From Flavobacteriaceae bacterium (GTDB lineage Bacteria > Bacteroidota > Bacteroidia > Flavobacteriales > Flavobacteriaceae): DNA of 64,000 bases. The stretch spans positions 62,001 to 126,000 of the forward strand of contig JANQNQ010000005.1 of assembly GCA_028279515.1 (NCBI GenBank). Direction: 5' to 3'. Below, one piece after another: positions 34,443 through 42,432 of this stretch (its first letter is position 1; every line of letters starts with the position of its first letter). The translations under genes and the position numbers were made by a program. The notes below the pieces were generated by a model that worked only from the letters and a program-made list of their open reading frames with translations, made no database searches and had not been told where the DNA came from.

Positions 34443-35591
34443 CTACCATCCGAAATCGGCCTTTAAAGCATCGATTCTTTCGAGTACAAGGTCTTTGGTC
34501 ATAAAGTCAACTTCGGGCATGGTGAATGCCTTTTCGTAGGTCTTCAATGCCTTCTTAGGCTCACCCGACAACTCATGGTATTCAGCCAGCAAAAAGAAAT
34601 TCATCATGGTCTCTGGATACTCACGCTTTCCGATATCGCTCAAGACTTGAAGTGACTCAAGGTCTTCCTTCTTTTTAGCGGCTGCATAGATTGCCATGAT
34701 ATCGTTAAGACTTACCGGCTTTTTAAATCCGAAGAGTGTTTCGATGGTGTTGTATTTTTCTGTTAGGTACGTATGCACTGGCCCTTCCATAGTAAGAATC
34801 TTTTCCTTGTATTCCTTCGGTGTGATCAGCTCATATACATTGAACAATTGATCAAATGCCTTTGGAATAGCATATGAAGACACCGAAACATGGTCGGCGG
34901 TTTTGAAATCATCAAAGAAGTAATTGAGATTTTCATTTTCAATTGAAGCCAGCATAGTATTCAGGTCTTTGGTACGCTTTGCAATTTCCTTGTCGTCAAG
35001 CTCAGCAGTGGCCAGATAATAGAACTTCATGGTTTGAAAGCCTGATAGGCGCTCGGCAATACGTTCTTCCATATAAGGAGCAAATTCTGGACTTAAAACT
35101 ATATAGGCATCAAACAACGGATTGTCCTTGAATAGGTAATAGTTAGCAAAGTTAGCGGTGAACGAGTGCCCAACGATCATCTTAAAATTGGCGACACGGT
35201 ATTGGTCAGCGATGTATGGGACTAGCTCCATTCCTATAAACTCGAAGAATTCATTCCCTTTGTCATCTGGAAGTCCGCTTTCATCACTAAAGTTACAATC
35301 GTCGTAACGACTTCTCTCTTGCGAGATTCCAACAACGATAGCCTTTGGCATCTTTTCCCAGTACGAGTAGAATTTCGCATTAGAAACCACCACATCAAAC
35401 AAATAATCGGCATCCAACACTACAATTAGCGGATGAGGAGTCTTATCTTCTTCATCATACCCTTCAGGCACATGGATCTTGATCTTTCTGTTTTCGTCTA
35501 ATTTGAAGGACTCAAATGTCTCTACGGTAGTCTGTGCCACAGTGTTACAAACCACAAAAGCAAAAAGCAGGAGGGGAAGTACTTTCTTCAT
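34443..35591 (-). CDS. Secreted esterase/acylhydrolase with helical C-terminal region
   Basis: The 382-residue product has a signal peptide (cut near residue 19, NTVAQT) and an alpha/beta-hydrolase esterase-D-like domain with the nucleophile S143 in GHSFTA and FDAYIVLSPEF. The last 100 residues look like TPR-type helices (EYHELSGEPKKALKTYEKAF). The enzymes IroE/Fes-like are related; the substrate here is unknown. It precedes radA in the same direction, with an inverted repeat in the gap. Confidence 0.85.
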   Translation of the reverse strand: MKKVLPLLLFAFVVCNTVAQTTVETFESFKLDENRKIKIHVPEGYDEEDKTPHPLIVVLDADYLFDVVVSNAKFYSYWEKMPKAIVVGISQERSRYDDCNFSDESGLPDDKGNEFFEFIGMELVPYIADQYRVANFKMIVGHSFTANFANYYLFKDNPLFDAYIVLSPEFAPYMEERIAERLSGFQTMKFYYLATAELDDKEIAKRTKDLNTMLASIENENLNYFFDDFKTADHVSVSSYAIPKAFDQLFNVYELITPKEYKEKILTMEGPVHTYLTEKYNTIETLFGFKKPVSLNDIMAIYAAAKKKEDLESLQVLSDIGKREYPETMMNFFLLAEYHELSGEPKKALKTYEKAFTMPEVDFMTKDLVLERIDALKADFGW

Positions 35592-35632
35592 TGTAAAGTA
35601 TTTAGGTTAATTTGGGAAAGCAATATAGAAAA

Positions 35633-36598
35633 TTATTTCTTTCGGTTGTAGATAGGAAGGAAAAGAAATGCCAATGCACCAAAGATTACTACCATTACGG
35701 TTTGTGCGGTCCACATGATCCATCCAAAGGCCAAGCCCGAAGCTTCAGAGATACCAAAGGCCAAAAAGACCTTGGTAATGGCAATGGGATAAAAGCCGAT
35801 TCCGCCATTGGTCGTCGACATAGTAAAAGCACCTGCAACGAAGCCGACCAGAATTACTCCTAGAGGCAGGTCGATAGTCTCAGGGACGGTGAATTTGATG
35901 ACATAGAACATCAAAATGTACATGACCCAGATAAATATGGTGTGAAAGATAAAGGCCCCTTTCTTTTTCATTTTGGCAATGGACATTACGCCTTCATACA
36001 GCCCAACTACAAATTTCTTGACTTTCTGAGCAAATGGATTGGTCGAATTCTTAATAAATCTGGTGAAGATAAAAAAGCCCACGCCCAATGCGGCTACACC
36101 AATGATCATATTGACCGGACTGATTTCTTTTTCGGCGAAGTATGCGAATATGGTATCTGTTTGAAGGATGAAAGCCAACAAGATGATGGTCAGCAGCATG
36201 ACCAAGTCGGCAATACGTTCGGCTACAATGGTGCCAAAAGCCTTTTCAAACGGAATGTCTTCATAGGCTGAGATAGCAGTCGCCCTAAAAACTTCTCCAG
36301 ACCTCGGAACTCCTAAGTTGGCGAAATAAGCAATCAAGACAGTCATCAGGTTGTTCGGAAATTTAGGCTTGTACCCTAAAGGTTCTAACATAAAATTCCA
36401 TCGGTAGGCACGAGAAAAGTGACTTAATACTCCAAAGAAAAGAGACAAGGCTACCCACCAATAGTTGGCTTCCTTGATGTAGGTGACAATATTATTTCGG
36501 TCTTCTTCTGTGGTGTTTTGATACGAGTACCAAATTAAAAAAACTCCCACGGCAAGCGGGAGTGTAATTTTTAATATTCGTTTTAGTCCTTTACTCAA
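35633..36598 (-). CDS. Flippase-like membrane protein (LPG synthase transmembrane family)
   Basis: The 321-residue protein has about eight hydrophobic helices and the UPF0104/AglD-type motifs YAFANLGVPRSGEVFRA-like AYFANLGVPRSGEVFRA and FTMSTTNGGIGFYPIA. It is related to the membrane domain of MprF without the synthetase part. It likely translocates a lipid or supports glycolipid synthesis. It starts 3 bp after panD, so it belongs to the panC-panD run. Confidence 0.85.
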   Translation of the reverse strand: MSKGLKRILKITLPLAVGVFLIWYSYQNTTEEDRNNIVTYIKEANYWWVALSLFFGVLSHFSRAYRWNFMLEPLGYKPKFPNNLMTVLIAYFANLGVPRSGEVFRATAISAYEDIPFEKAFGTIVAERIADLVMLLTIILLAFILQTDTIFAYFAEKEISPVNMIIGVAALGVGFFIFTRFIKNSTNPFAQKVKKFVVGLYEGVMSIAKMKKKGAFIFHTIFIWVMYILMFYVIKFTVPETIDLPLGVILVGFVAGAFTMSTTNGGIGFYPIAITKVFLAFGISEASGLAFGWIMWTAQTVMVVIFGALAFLFLPIYNRKK

Positions 36599-36601
36599 AA
36601 T

Positions 36602-36952
36602 TTAGGTTAGGGTGTTTGTTTCCTCGTTAGGAAAAACAAGATTGGGTTTAAATGTTTTAGCTGCTTCGATGTCCATCATGGCATAGGTGATTAGGATCAG
36701 CACATCGCCTTTGGCCACTTTTCGAGCTGCAGCGCCATTTAGAGTGATCTCACCGCTTCCGCGCGGTCCAGGAATGGCATAGGTCTCGAGACGCTCACCA
36801 TTGTGATTGTTAACGATCTGCACCTTTTCTCCTTGAACAATATTGGCTGCGTCCATCAAATCTTCATCAATGGTAATGCTCCCAATATAATTAAGGTCTG
36901 CGCCGGTAACTTTAACTCTATGAATCTTAGATTTTACAACTGTAATTTGCAT
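36602..36952 (-). CDS. panD: Aspartate 1-decarboxylase proenzyme
   Basis: The 116-residue proenzyme makes beta-alanine for pantothenate. It has the family start [20 protein letters not shown] and self-cleaves between G24 and S25 to form the pyruvoyl group (YIGSITID). The length is normal. It lies 13 bp after panC and is followed by the flippase-like gene. Confidence 0.97.
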   Translation of the reverse strand: MQITVVKSKIHRVKVTGADLNYIGSITIDEDLMDAANIVQGEKVQIVNNHNGERLETYAIPGPRGSGEITLNGAAARKVAKGDVLILITYAMMDIEAAKTFKPNLVFPNEETNTLT

Positions 36953-36965
36953 GGGGCAAAGTTAG

Positions 36966-37814
36966 TTAATTTAGGGGTATATTGTCAATTAATCGAATGT
37001 CATTTGCATATACTGCAATAAAGGCTCTGTACTTTTTGTTTTTGTACTTTCTTTTAACAGGTTTTAACGTTGAAGCATCAGCGATTTCAAAGTATTCTAG
37101 TGAAAACGTCGAATGACTTTTGAACTGTTTGTAAACCCATTCCTTCACTTTCATAGCACTTTTTGTGCCAAATTGCATCCTGGCCTTTTGAAGGGTTTCA
37201 TAGATGAAAGAAGCCTCAGTTCTTGTGCTGGCCGGAAGGCGCTCGTTTCTGGAACTCATGGCAAGACCATGTGCCTCTCTCTCGATAGGGCAGCCCACAA
37301 CATTGACAGGAAGATGGTATTTAGAAGCCAATTTCTTGACGATCAATAATTGCTGAAAATCTTTTTCTCCGAAATACGCATTGTCAGGAGTAACTGCCTC
37401 GAACAACTTTTTGACGATCGTACCAACACCATCAAAATGTCCCGTTCTGAATTTCCCTTCCATTTCGAACTCAAGTCCGTCAAAATCAAAAGTTTCAGAA
37501 GTCACGTTCGACCCATATATATCTTCAGGAGTAGGAGCAAATACGGCGATGTTTCGATCAAGGTTATGAAGCTTCTCGACATCAGCCTCTAATGTTCTGG
37601 GGTATTTGACCAAGTCTTCTTGATTGTCAAACTGAGTAGGGTTCACAAAAATGCTGACAATTACAAAGTCATTTTCAGAGAGAGCCTTTTTGACCAACCC
37701 CAAATGACCCGCGTGTAATGCCCCCATGGTGGGTACAAAACCGACGCTTTTATTTAGGTCTTTTTTGGCCTTTATAAATCGCTTTATATCTGCCTTTTGA
37801 TAAAAGACATTCAT
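36966..37814 (-). CDS. panC: Pantothenate synthetase
   Basis: The 282-residue ligase joins pantoate and beta-alanine with ATP. It has PTMGALHAGHLGLV (H34, H37, HIGH-like) and the KMSKS-like segment MSSRNERL. It sits first in the run panC-panD-flippase-like protein and diverges from the GT5-like gene, an arrangement common in Flavobacteriaceae. Confidence 0.97.
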   Translation of the reverse strand: MNVFYQKADIKRFIKAKKDLNKSVGFVPTMGALHAGHLGLVKKALSENDFVIVSIFVNPTQFDNQEDLVKYPRTLEADVEKLHNLDRNIAVFAPTPEDIYGSNVTSETFDFDGLEFEMEGKFRTGHFDGVGTIVKKLFEAVTPDNAYFGEKDFQQLLIVKKLASKYHLPVNVVGCPIEREAHGLAMSSRNERLPASTRTEASFIYETLQKARMQFGTKSAMKVKEWVYKQFKSHSTFSLEYFEIADASTLKPVKRKYKNKKYRAFIAVYANDIRLIDNIPLN

Positions 37815-37876
37815 AGGGATAAAAAATTTACAGCGTGCAAACTTACATATATTACTGTAAATCTGTATAATTTTTG

Positions 37877-37884
37877 TAATTTTG
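37877..37884 (+). promoter_or_regulatory. -7 promoter box of the GT5-like gene run
   Basis: TAATTTTG is an exact TAnnTTTG box. Initiation near 37889 leaves about 32 nt of leader before ATG 37921 and makes the alternative upstream ATG at 37882 unusable. Confidence 0.65.
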
Positions 37885-37920
37885 CATGTTTTTTATTCAG
37901 AAATCAAGAGGAATAATTTT

Positions 37921-38730
37921 ATGACGAACAAAAGGGTATTGTACGTATCATCAGAGGTAGTACCGTATTTGCCAGAGACGGAAATTTCATCGATGTCGTT
38001 TGAAGCACCGAAAATGGTTAATGATAGAGGAGGTCAAATACGAATTTTTATGCCAAGATTTGGCAACATTAACGAGAGAAGACATCAACTACATGAGGTC
38101 ATTCGCCTTTCGGGGATGAATTTGGTCGTTAATGATATGGACATGCCATTGATCATTAAAGTGGCCTCAATTCCAAAAGAGCGCATGCAAGTGTACTTCA
38201 TTGACAATGAAGAATACTTCAAAAGAAAAGCAACACTTACTGACGAAGATGGAAACCTTTTTCCAGACAACGACGAAAGAGCGATTTTCTTTGCGAAAGG
38301 AGTTATCGAAACGGTCAAGAAATTGAATTGGGCTCCAGATATCATTCACGTTCACGGATGGATGGCATCATTATTACCTTTATATTTAAGAGAATACTAT
38401 AAAGACGAACCACTATTTGCTGATAGTAAGATCGTCACTTCAGTATATAAGCAAGACTTTGACGGAAACCTAAGCGAAGGAATGCTTGGTAAAGTAAAAT
38501 TCGATATGTCAGATGCTCAAGAGGTCGAAGTATTGGCCGAAGCGACATATACGAATATCATGAAAGTTGCCGTTAGCAACTCTGATGGAGTGATCGTTGG
38601 ATCAGATGACATCCCTGAAGAATTACAGGCATATTTATCAAGTTTAGAGGTTCCAGTTCTTCCTTACCAAGACCGTGAATCATTTGGTGATGCCTATTAT
38701 GATTTCTATAACACTCAGGTATTGAACTAA
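37921..38730 (+). CDS. GT5 glycogen/starch synthase-like N-terminal half protein
   Basis: The 269-residue protein matches the N-terminal Rossmann domain of GT5 synthases (RVLYVSSEVVPYLPE, IRIFMPRFGNINERRH, PDIIHVHGWMASLLP). The usual ADP-glucose-binding KxGGLxDV motif is replaced by ETEISSMSFEAPK, and the whole C-terminal GT-B half is absent. It is therefore probably not a glycogen synthase by itself. The form is conserved in flavobacteria beside panC. It is followed by the DUF4270 lipoprotein gene after 26 bp. Confidence 0.8.
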   Translation: MTNKRVLYVSSEVVPYLPETEISSMSFEAPKMVNDRGGQIRIFMPRFGNINERRHQLHEVIRLSGMNLVVNDMDMPLIIKVASIPKERMQVYFIDNEEYFKRKATLTDEDGNLFPDNDERAIFFAKGVIETVKKLNWAPDIIHVHGWMASLLPLYLREYYKDEPLFADSKIVTSVYKQDFDGNLSEGMLGKVKFDMSDAQEVEVLAEATYTNIMKVAVSNSDGVIVGSDDIPEELQAYLSSLEVPVLPYQDRESFGDAYYDFYNTQVLN

Positions 38731-38756
38731 GTTTTACATTTAGCCAAAAATTATTC

Positions 38757-40493
38757 ATGAATACAAATAAAGGGATATTCCCAAAAGGACTTTTGCTTGT
38801 TGTGGCATTGATGTTGGTTGCATGCGACAAGGATTTTAGCACGATTGGAGCCGATGTTTTTGAAGATGGTGACATTGTAAGCTTCAGTACCGGTAAATTC
38901 GATGCCGATGTTTTTGTGTATACAAGAGCACTTTCACCAGTTCGAACTGATGATCAACCGATTTATCAATTAGGAAGCTACAATGATGTGTATTTTGGGA
39001 AAACACAGGCAACGATTGCGTCTCAAATGACGTTGACCGCTCCGAATAACATTAGATTTGGGTCATTTACCCAGGAACAAGAAGATGAAGGTGATGTAGA
39101 TAATGCAAGTATCATTCAAGAAAACGAGACCATAAAGAGAGTTTTCATCGACATCCCTTTCTTTGCTAGAATAAGTGGAGACACTGAAGATGTCATGGCT
39201 CCTAACGGAGAAACCGTGTCTAGCAATGTATATGAATTGGACTCTATCTTCGGGAATCAAGAAGCCTTTTTTGATATCAAGGTCGAAGAGCTTACCTTTT
39301 ATTTAAGGGACTTAGATCCTGATACCGATTTTCAACAAGCGCAAGAATACTTCTCAAACCAGGATTTCGTGGCCGATGGACATGTAGGTCAAACATTGGC
39401 AAGCGAAACCATGTATCAGATTAATGGTAAAGAAGTGTTGATTTTCGACGAGGATGACCCAGACACTCCAGATGCAGACGAGTCAGGCAACGTCCAAAGT
39501 CGATTCTCGCCAAGAATTCGCTTAGATCTTGATGCTAATTTCTTTCAGCAAAACCTTTTAGACAATGAAGGTTCTGACCTTATAACCAATGCGAATAACT
39601 TCAAAGAGTTTTTGAGAGGAGTAATCATTTCGACTTCCAATTTTTCAGAAGATGTTTTGATGTTATTGAATTTCCCGGAGGCAAACATAACTGTTGAATA
39701 CAATTATGATGTTTGGAGTGATAATGATACGCCAAGTGATGAGTCAGATGATTTTGTCGACTTGCAGTCAGGCGAAGCTTCTTTTGAGTTATCATTATCT
39801 CCGATAGATAATAATGTGGTGAATACCTATATAAGGGACCCATATCCTACTGCAGTGACAGATGCAATAATCAGCACTGACGGAAAGCCAGAAAATTTCT
39901 TTGTAAAAGGAGGCGAAGGACTTTTTGCTGAGATCAAGCTTTTTGATGAAGACGACGACTCAACAGTAAATTTAGATGAGGTCAAGAACAACGGTTGGTT
40001 GATCAATGAAGCAAACTTGACGTTCTACATTGACCAAGAAACGCTAACCAATGGAGGGGCAAATACAGCAGCCGAACCAAGAAGGCTGTACTTGTACGAT
40101 ATAACTAGGGATATCCCATTGTTCGATTATTTTCTTGACCCAACAGTAAATACTATTAACGCAGACGATTCAAGAACCATTCACGGTGGAAAAATTGAGT
40201 TTGACGATGATGGAAAAGGAACACGATACAAGATAAGGCTCACCGAGCATGTCAATAATTTACTTCGTAGAGATTCAACAAACGTAAGACTTGGATTGGT
40301 GGTTACCTCTGATATTAACCTAACAGGAAACGTTTCCATGATGGATATGACCAATGACGAGGCGACCGTGCCTTTTGGTTCGGTGATAAACCCACTAGGA
40401 ACGGTTTTACATGGAAGCAGCGATGATGTTCCCGAAGATGTACGATTGAAGCTTGAAATTTTCTATACCGACCCAAACGAATCTAACAACTAA
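38757..40493 (+). CDS. DUF4270 lipoprotein
   Basis: The 578-residue surface lipoprotein has lipobox C23 (ALMLVACDKDFS), then STIGADVFEDGDIVSF. It has the DUF4270 sequence pattern throughout, with many acidic residues and a C-terminal segment about SDDVPEDVRLKLEIFYT. The function of DUF4270 is not known. It lies between the GT5-like gene and glmS (6-bp gap) and is very likely in one transcript with both. Confidence 0.88.
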   Translation: MNTNKGIFPKGLLLVVALMLVACDKDFSTIGADVFEDGDIVSFSTGKFDADVFVYTRALSPVRTDDQPIYQLGSYNDVYFGKTQATIASQMTLTAPNNIRFGSFTQEQEDEGDVDNASIIQENETIKRVFIDIPFFARISGDTEDVMAPNGETVSSNVYELDSIFGNQEAFFDIKVEELTFYLRDLDPDTDFQQAQEYFSNQDFVADGHVGQTLASETMYQINGKEVLIFDEDDPDTPDADESGNVQSRFSPRIRLDLDANFFQQNLLDNEGSDLITNANNFKEFLRGVIISTSNFSEDVLMLLNFPEANITVEYNYDVWSDNDTPSDESDDFVDLQSGEASFELSLSPIDNNVVNTYIRDPYPTAVTDAIISTDGKPENFFVKGGEGLFAEIKLFDEDDDSTVNLDEVKNNGWLINEANLTFYIDQETLTNGGANTAAEPRRLYLYDITRDIPLFDYFLDPTVNTINADDSRTIHGGKIEFDDDGKGTRYKIRLTEHVNNLLRRDSTNVRLGLVVTSDINLTGNVSMMDMTNDEATVPFGSVINPLGTVLHGSSDDVPEDVRLKLEIFYTDPNESNN

Positions 40494-40499
40494 GAAAGC

Positions 40500-42347
40500 A
40501 TGTGTGGAATTGTAGGATACATTGGTTACAGGGATGCATATCCCATTATTGTCAAAGGGCTTAGAAGACTTGAGTACCGTGGGTACGACAGTGCCGGAAT
40601 AGCGCTTTATGATGGCAATGACATTCAAATGTCAAAAACCAAAGGAAAGGTCGACGACCTAGAGCAACGAGTAAGAAAAGAGATTAAGACCGCAGGATCT
40701 GTTGGTATAGGTCACACCCGTTGGGCTACACACGGAGTGCCAAATGATGTAAACTCACATCCACACTATTCCAATTCGGGAGACTTGGTTATTATTCACA
40801 ATGGAATCATTGAGAATTACGAACCATTAAAGAAAGAATTGCTCAACCGAGGATATCACTTCACCTCAGATACGGATACAGAAGTATTGGTCAATTTGAT
40901 TGAAGATGTAAAGAAAAACGAAGACGTAAAGCTTGGAAAGGCCGTTCAGATTGCACTAAATCAAGTGGTCGGAGCCTATGCCATTGCTGTTTTTGACCGC
41001 AACAAGCCAGACGAAATTGTCGTGGCCCGATTAGGGAGTCCGTTGACCATTGGTATCGGAAAAGATGAATTCTTCATCGCTTCTGATGCATCACCATTTA
41101 TTGAATACACCAACAATGCCATCTATCTTGAAGATGAAGAGATGGCGATTGTAAGACGTCATAAAAAAGTGAAGGTTCGAAAGATAAAGGACGATTCATT
41201 GGTGGATCCGTATGTACAGGAACTACAACTTAATCTTGAGGAGATTGAAAAAGGCGGGTACGACCACTTTATGTTGAAAGAAATTTACGAGCAGCCAAGA
41301 GCTATTCTAGACACCTATAGAGGAAGGTTGCGTGTAAATGATGGTATCATCAAGATGGCCGGTGTAGACGATAATATTGAGAAGTTTCTAAACGCTAACC
41401 GTATTATTGTGGTAGCTTGCGGAACCTCTTGGCACGCAGGTCTGGTAGCTGAGTATATTTTTGAAGACTTGGCAAGAATTCCGGTTGAAGTAGAGTATGC
41501 TTCGGAGTTTAGATACAGAAATCCAGTGATTACCGAGAATGATGTGGTCATTGCCATCTCTCAATCAGGAGAAACAGCAGACACCCTTGCTGCGATCAAG
41601 TTAGCAAAATCAAAAGGAGCGTTTGTTTTCGGAGTGTGTAATGTAGTAGGTTCGTCTATTTCTAGAGAGACGCATGCAGGTGCATACACGCACGCTGGGC
41701 CAGAAATTGGTGTTGCGTCTACAAAGGCATTTACTACGCAGATAACTGTGTTGACTCTAATCGCACTGCGCTTGGCTAAAGCGAAAGGTAATATTTCCAA
41801 CACAGATTATCATTATCACCTTCAAGAATTAGAATTAATTCCAGAGAAGGTAGAAAGAACGCTACAGTCAAATGAACATATCGTTGGCATTTCAGATAGG
41901 TACAAAGATGCTAGCAACTTTTTATACTTAGGAAGAGGATACAACTTCCCGGTGGCCTTAGAGGGCGCCCTTAAGCTTAAAGAGATTTCATACATTCACG
42001 CAGAAGGATATCCCGCGGCCGAGATGAAACATGGTCCGATTGCCTTGATCGATGAGCAGATGCCTGTCGTTGTTATCGCAACGAAAAAAGGACACTACGA
42101 AAAGGTGGTGAGCAACATCCAAGAGATCAAGTCTAGAAAAGGAAAGATCATCGGAATCGTAACCGAGGGAGACAAGAGTGTTAAGAACCTGGCCGATTTT
42201 GTAATCGAAGTTCCTGAAACACTAGAATCCTTGACGCCATTATTGACTACAATCCCACTACAATTGCTCTCATATCACATCGCAGTGATGAGAGGATGCA
42301 ACGTGGATCAGCCTAGAAACCTAGCGAAATCTGTGACGGTTGAATAG
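40500..42347 (+). CDS. glmS: Glucosamine-fructose-6-phosphate aminotransferase
   Basis: The 615-residue enzyme makes glucosamine-6-phosphate from fructose-6-phosphate and glutamine, the entry to peptidoglycan and lipid A sugars. The catalytic cysteine is residue 2 (MCGIVGYIG) in the amidotransferase domain. Two SIS isomerase domains follow (ISQSGETADTLAAI and the C-terminal DQPRNLAKSVTVE). No glmS ribozyme is visible upstream; the gene starts 6 bp after the preceding ORF. Confidence 0.97.
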   Translation: MCGIVGYIGYRDAYPIIVKGLRRLEYRGYDSAGIALYDGNDIQMSKTKGKVDDLEQRVRKEIKTAGSVGIGHTRWATHGVPNDVNSHPHYSNSGDLVIIHNGIIENYEPLKKELLNRGYHFTSDTDTEVLVNLIEDVKKNEDVKLGKAVQIALNQVVGAYAIAVFDRNKPDEIVVARLGSPLTIGIGKDEFFIASDASPFIEYTNNAIYLEDEEMAIVRRHKKVKVRKIKDDSLVDPYVQELQLNLEEIEKGGYDHFMLKEIYEQPRAILDTYRGRLRVNDGIIKMAGVDDNIEKFLNANRIIVVACGTSWHAGLVAEYIFEDLARIPVEVEYASEFRYRNPVITENDVVIAISQSGETADTLAAIKLAKSKGAFVFGVCNVVGSSISRETHAGAYTHAGPEIGVASTKAFTTQITVLTLIALRLAKAKGNISNTDYHYHLQELELIPEKVERTLQSNEHIVGISDRYKDASNFLYLGRGYNFPVALEGALKLKEISYIHAEGYPAAEMKHGPIALIDEQMPVVVIATKKGHYEKVVSNIQEIKSRKGKIIGIVTEGDKSVKNLADFVIEVPETLESLTPLLTTIPLQLLSYHIAVMRGCNVDQPRNLAKSVTVE

Positions 42348-42432
42348 AAAACTCGTTTTTTCTATCGGTTTTGTATAGAATCGGTAAAAAAGTGTATATT
42401 GTTCTCATTCTAAAATTAACTGAACAAAAACT

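Noticed and set aside
40494..40499. glmS ribozyme upstream of glmS
   Set aside because: Only 6 bp separate it from the DUF4270 gene; no room and no ribozyme core is visible.
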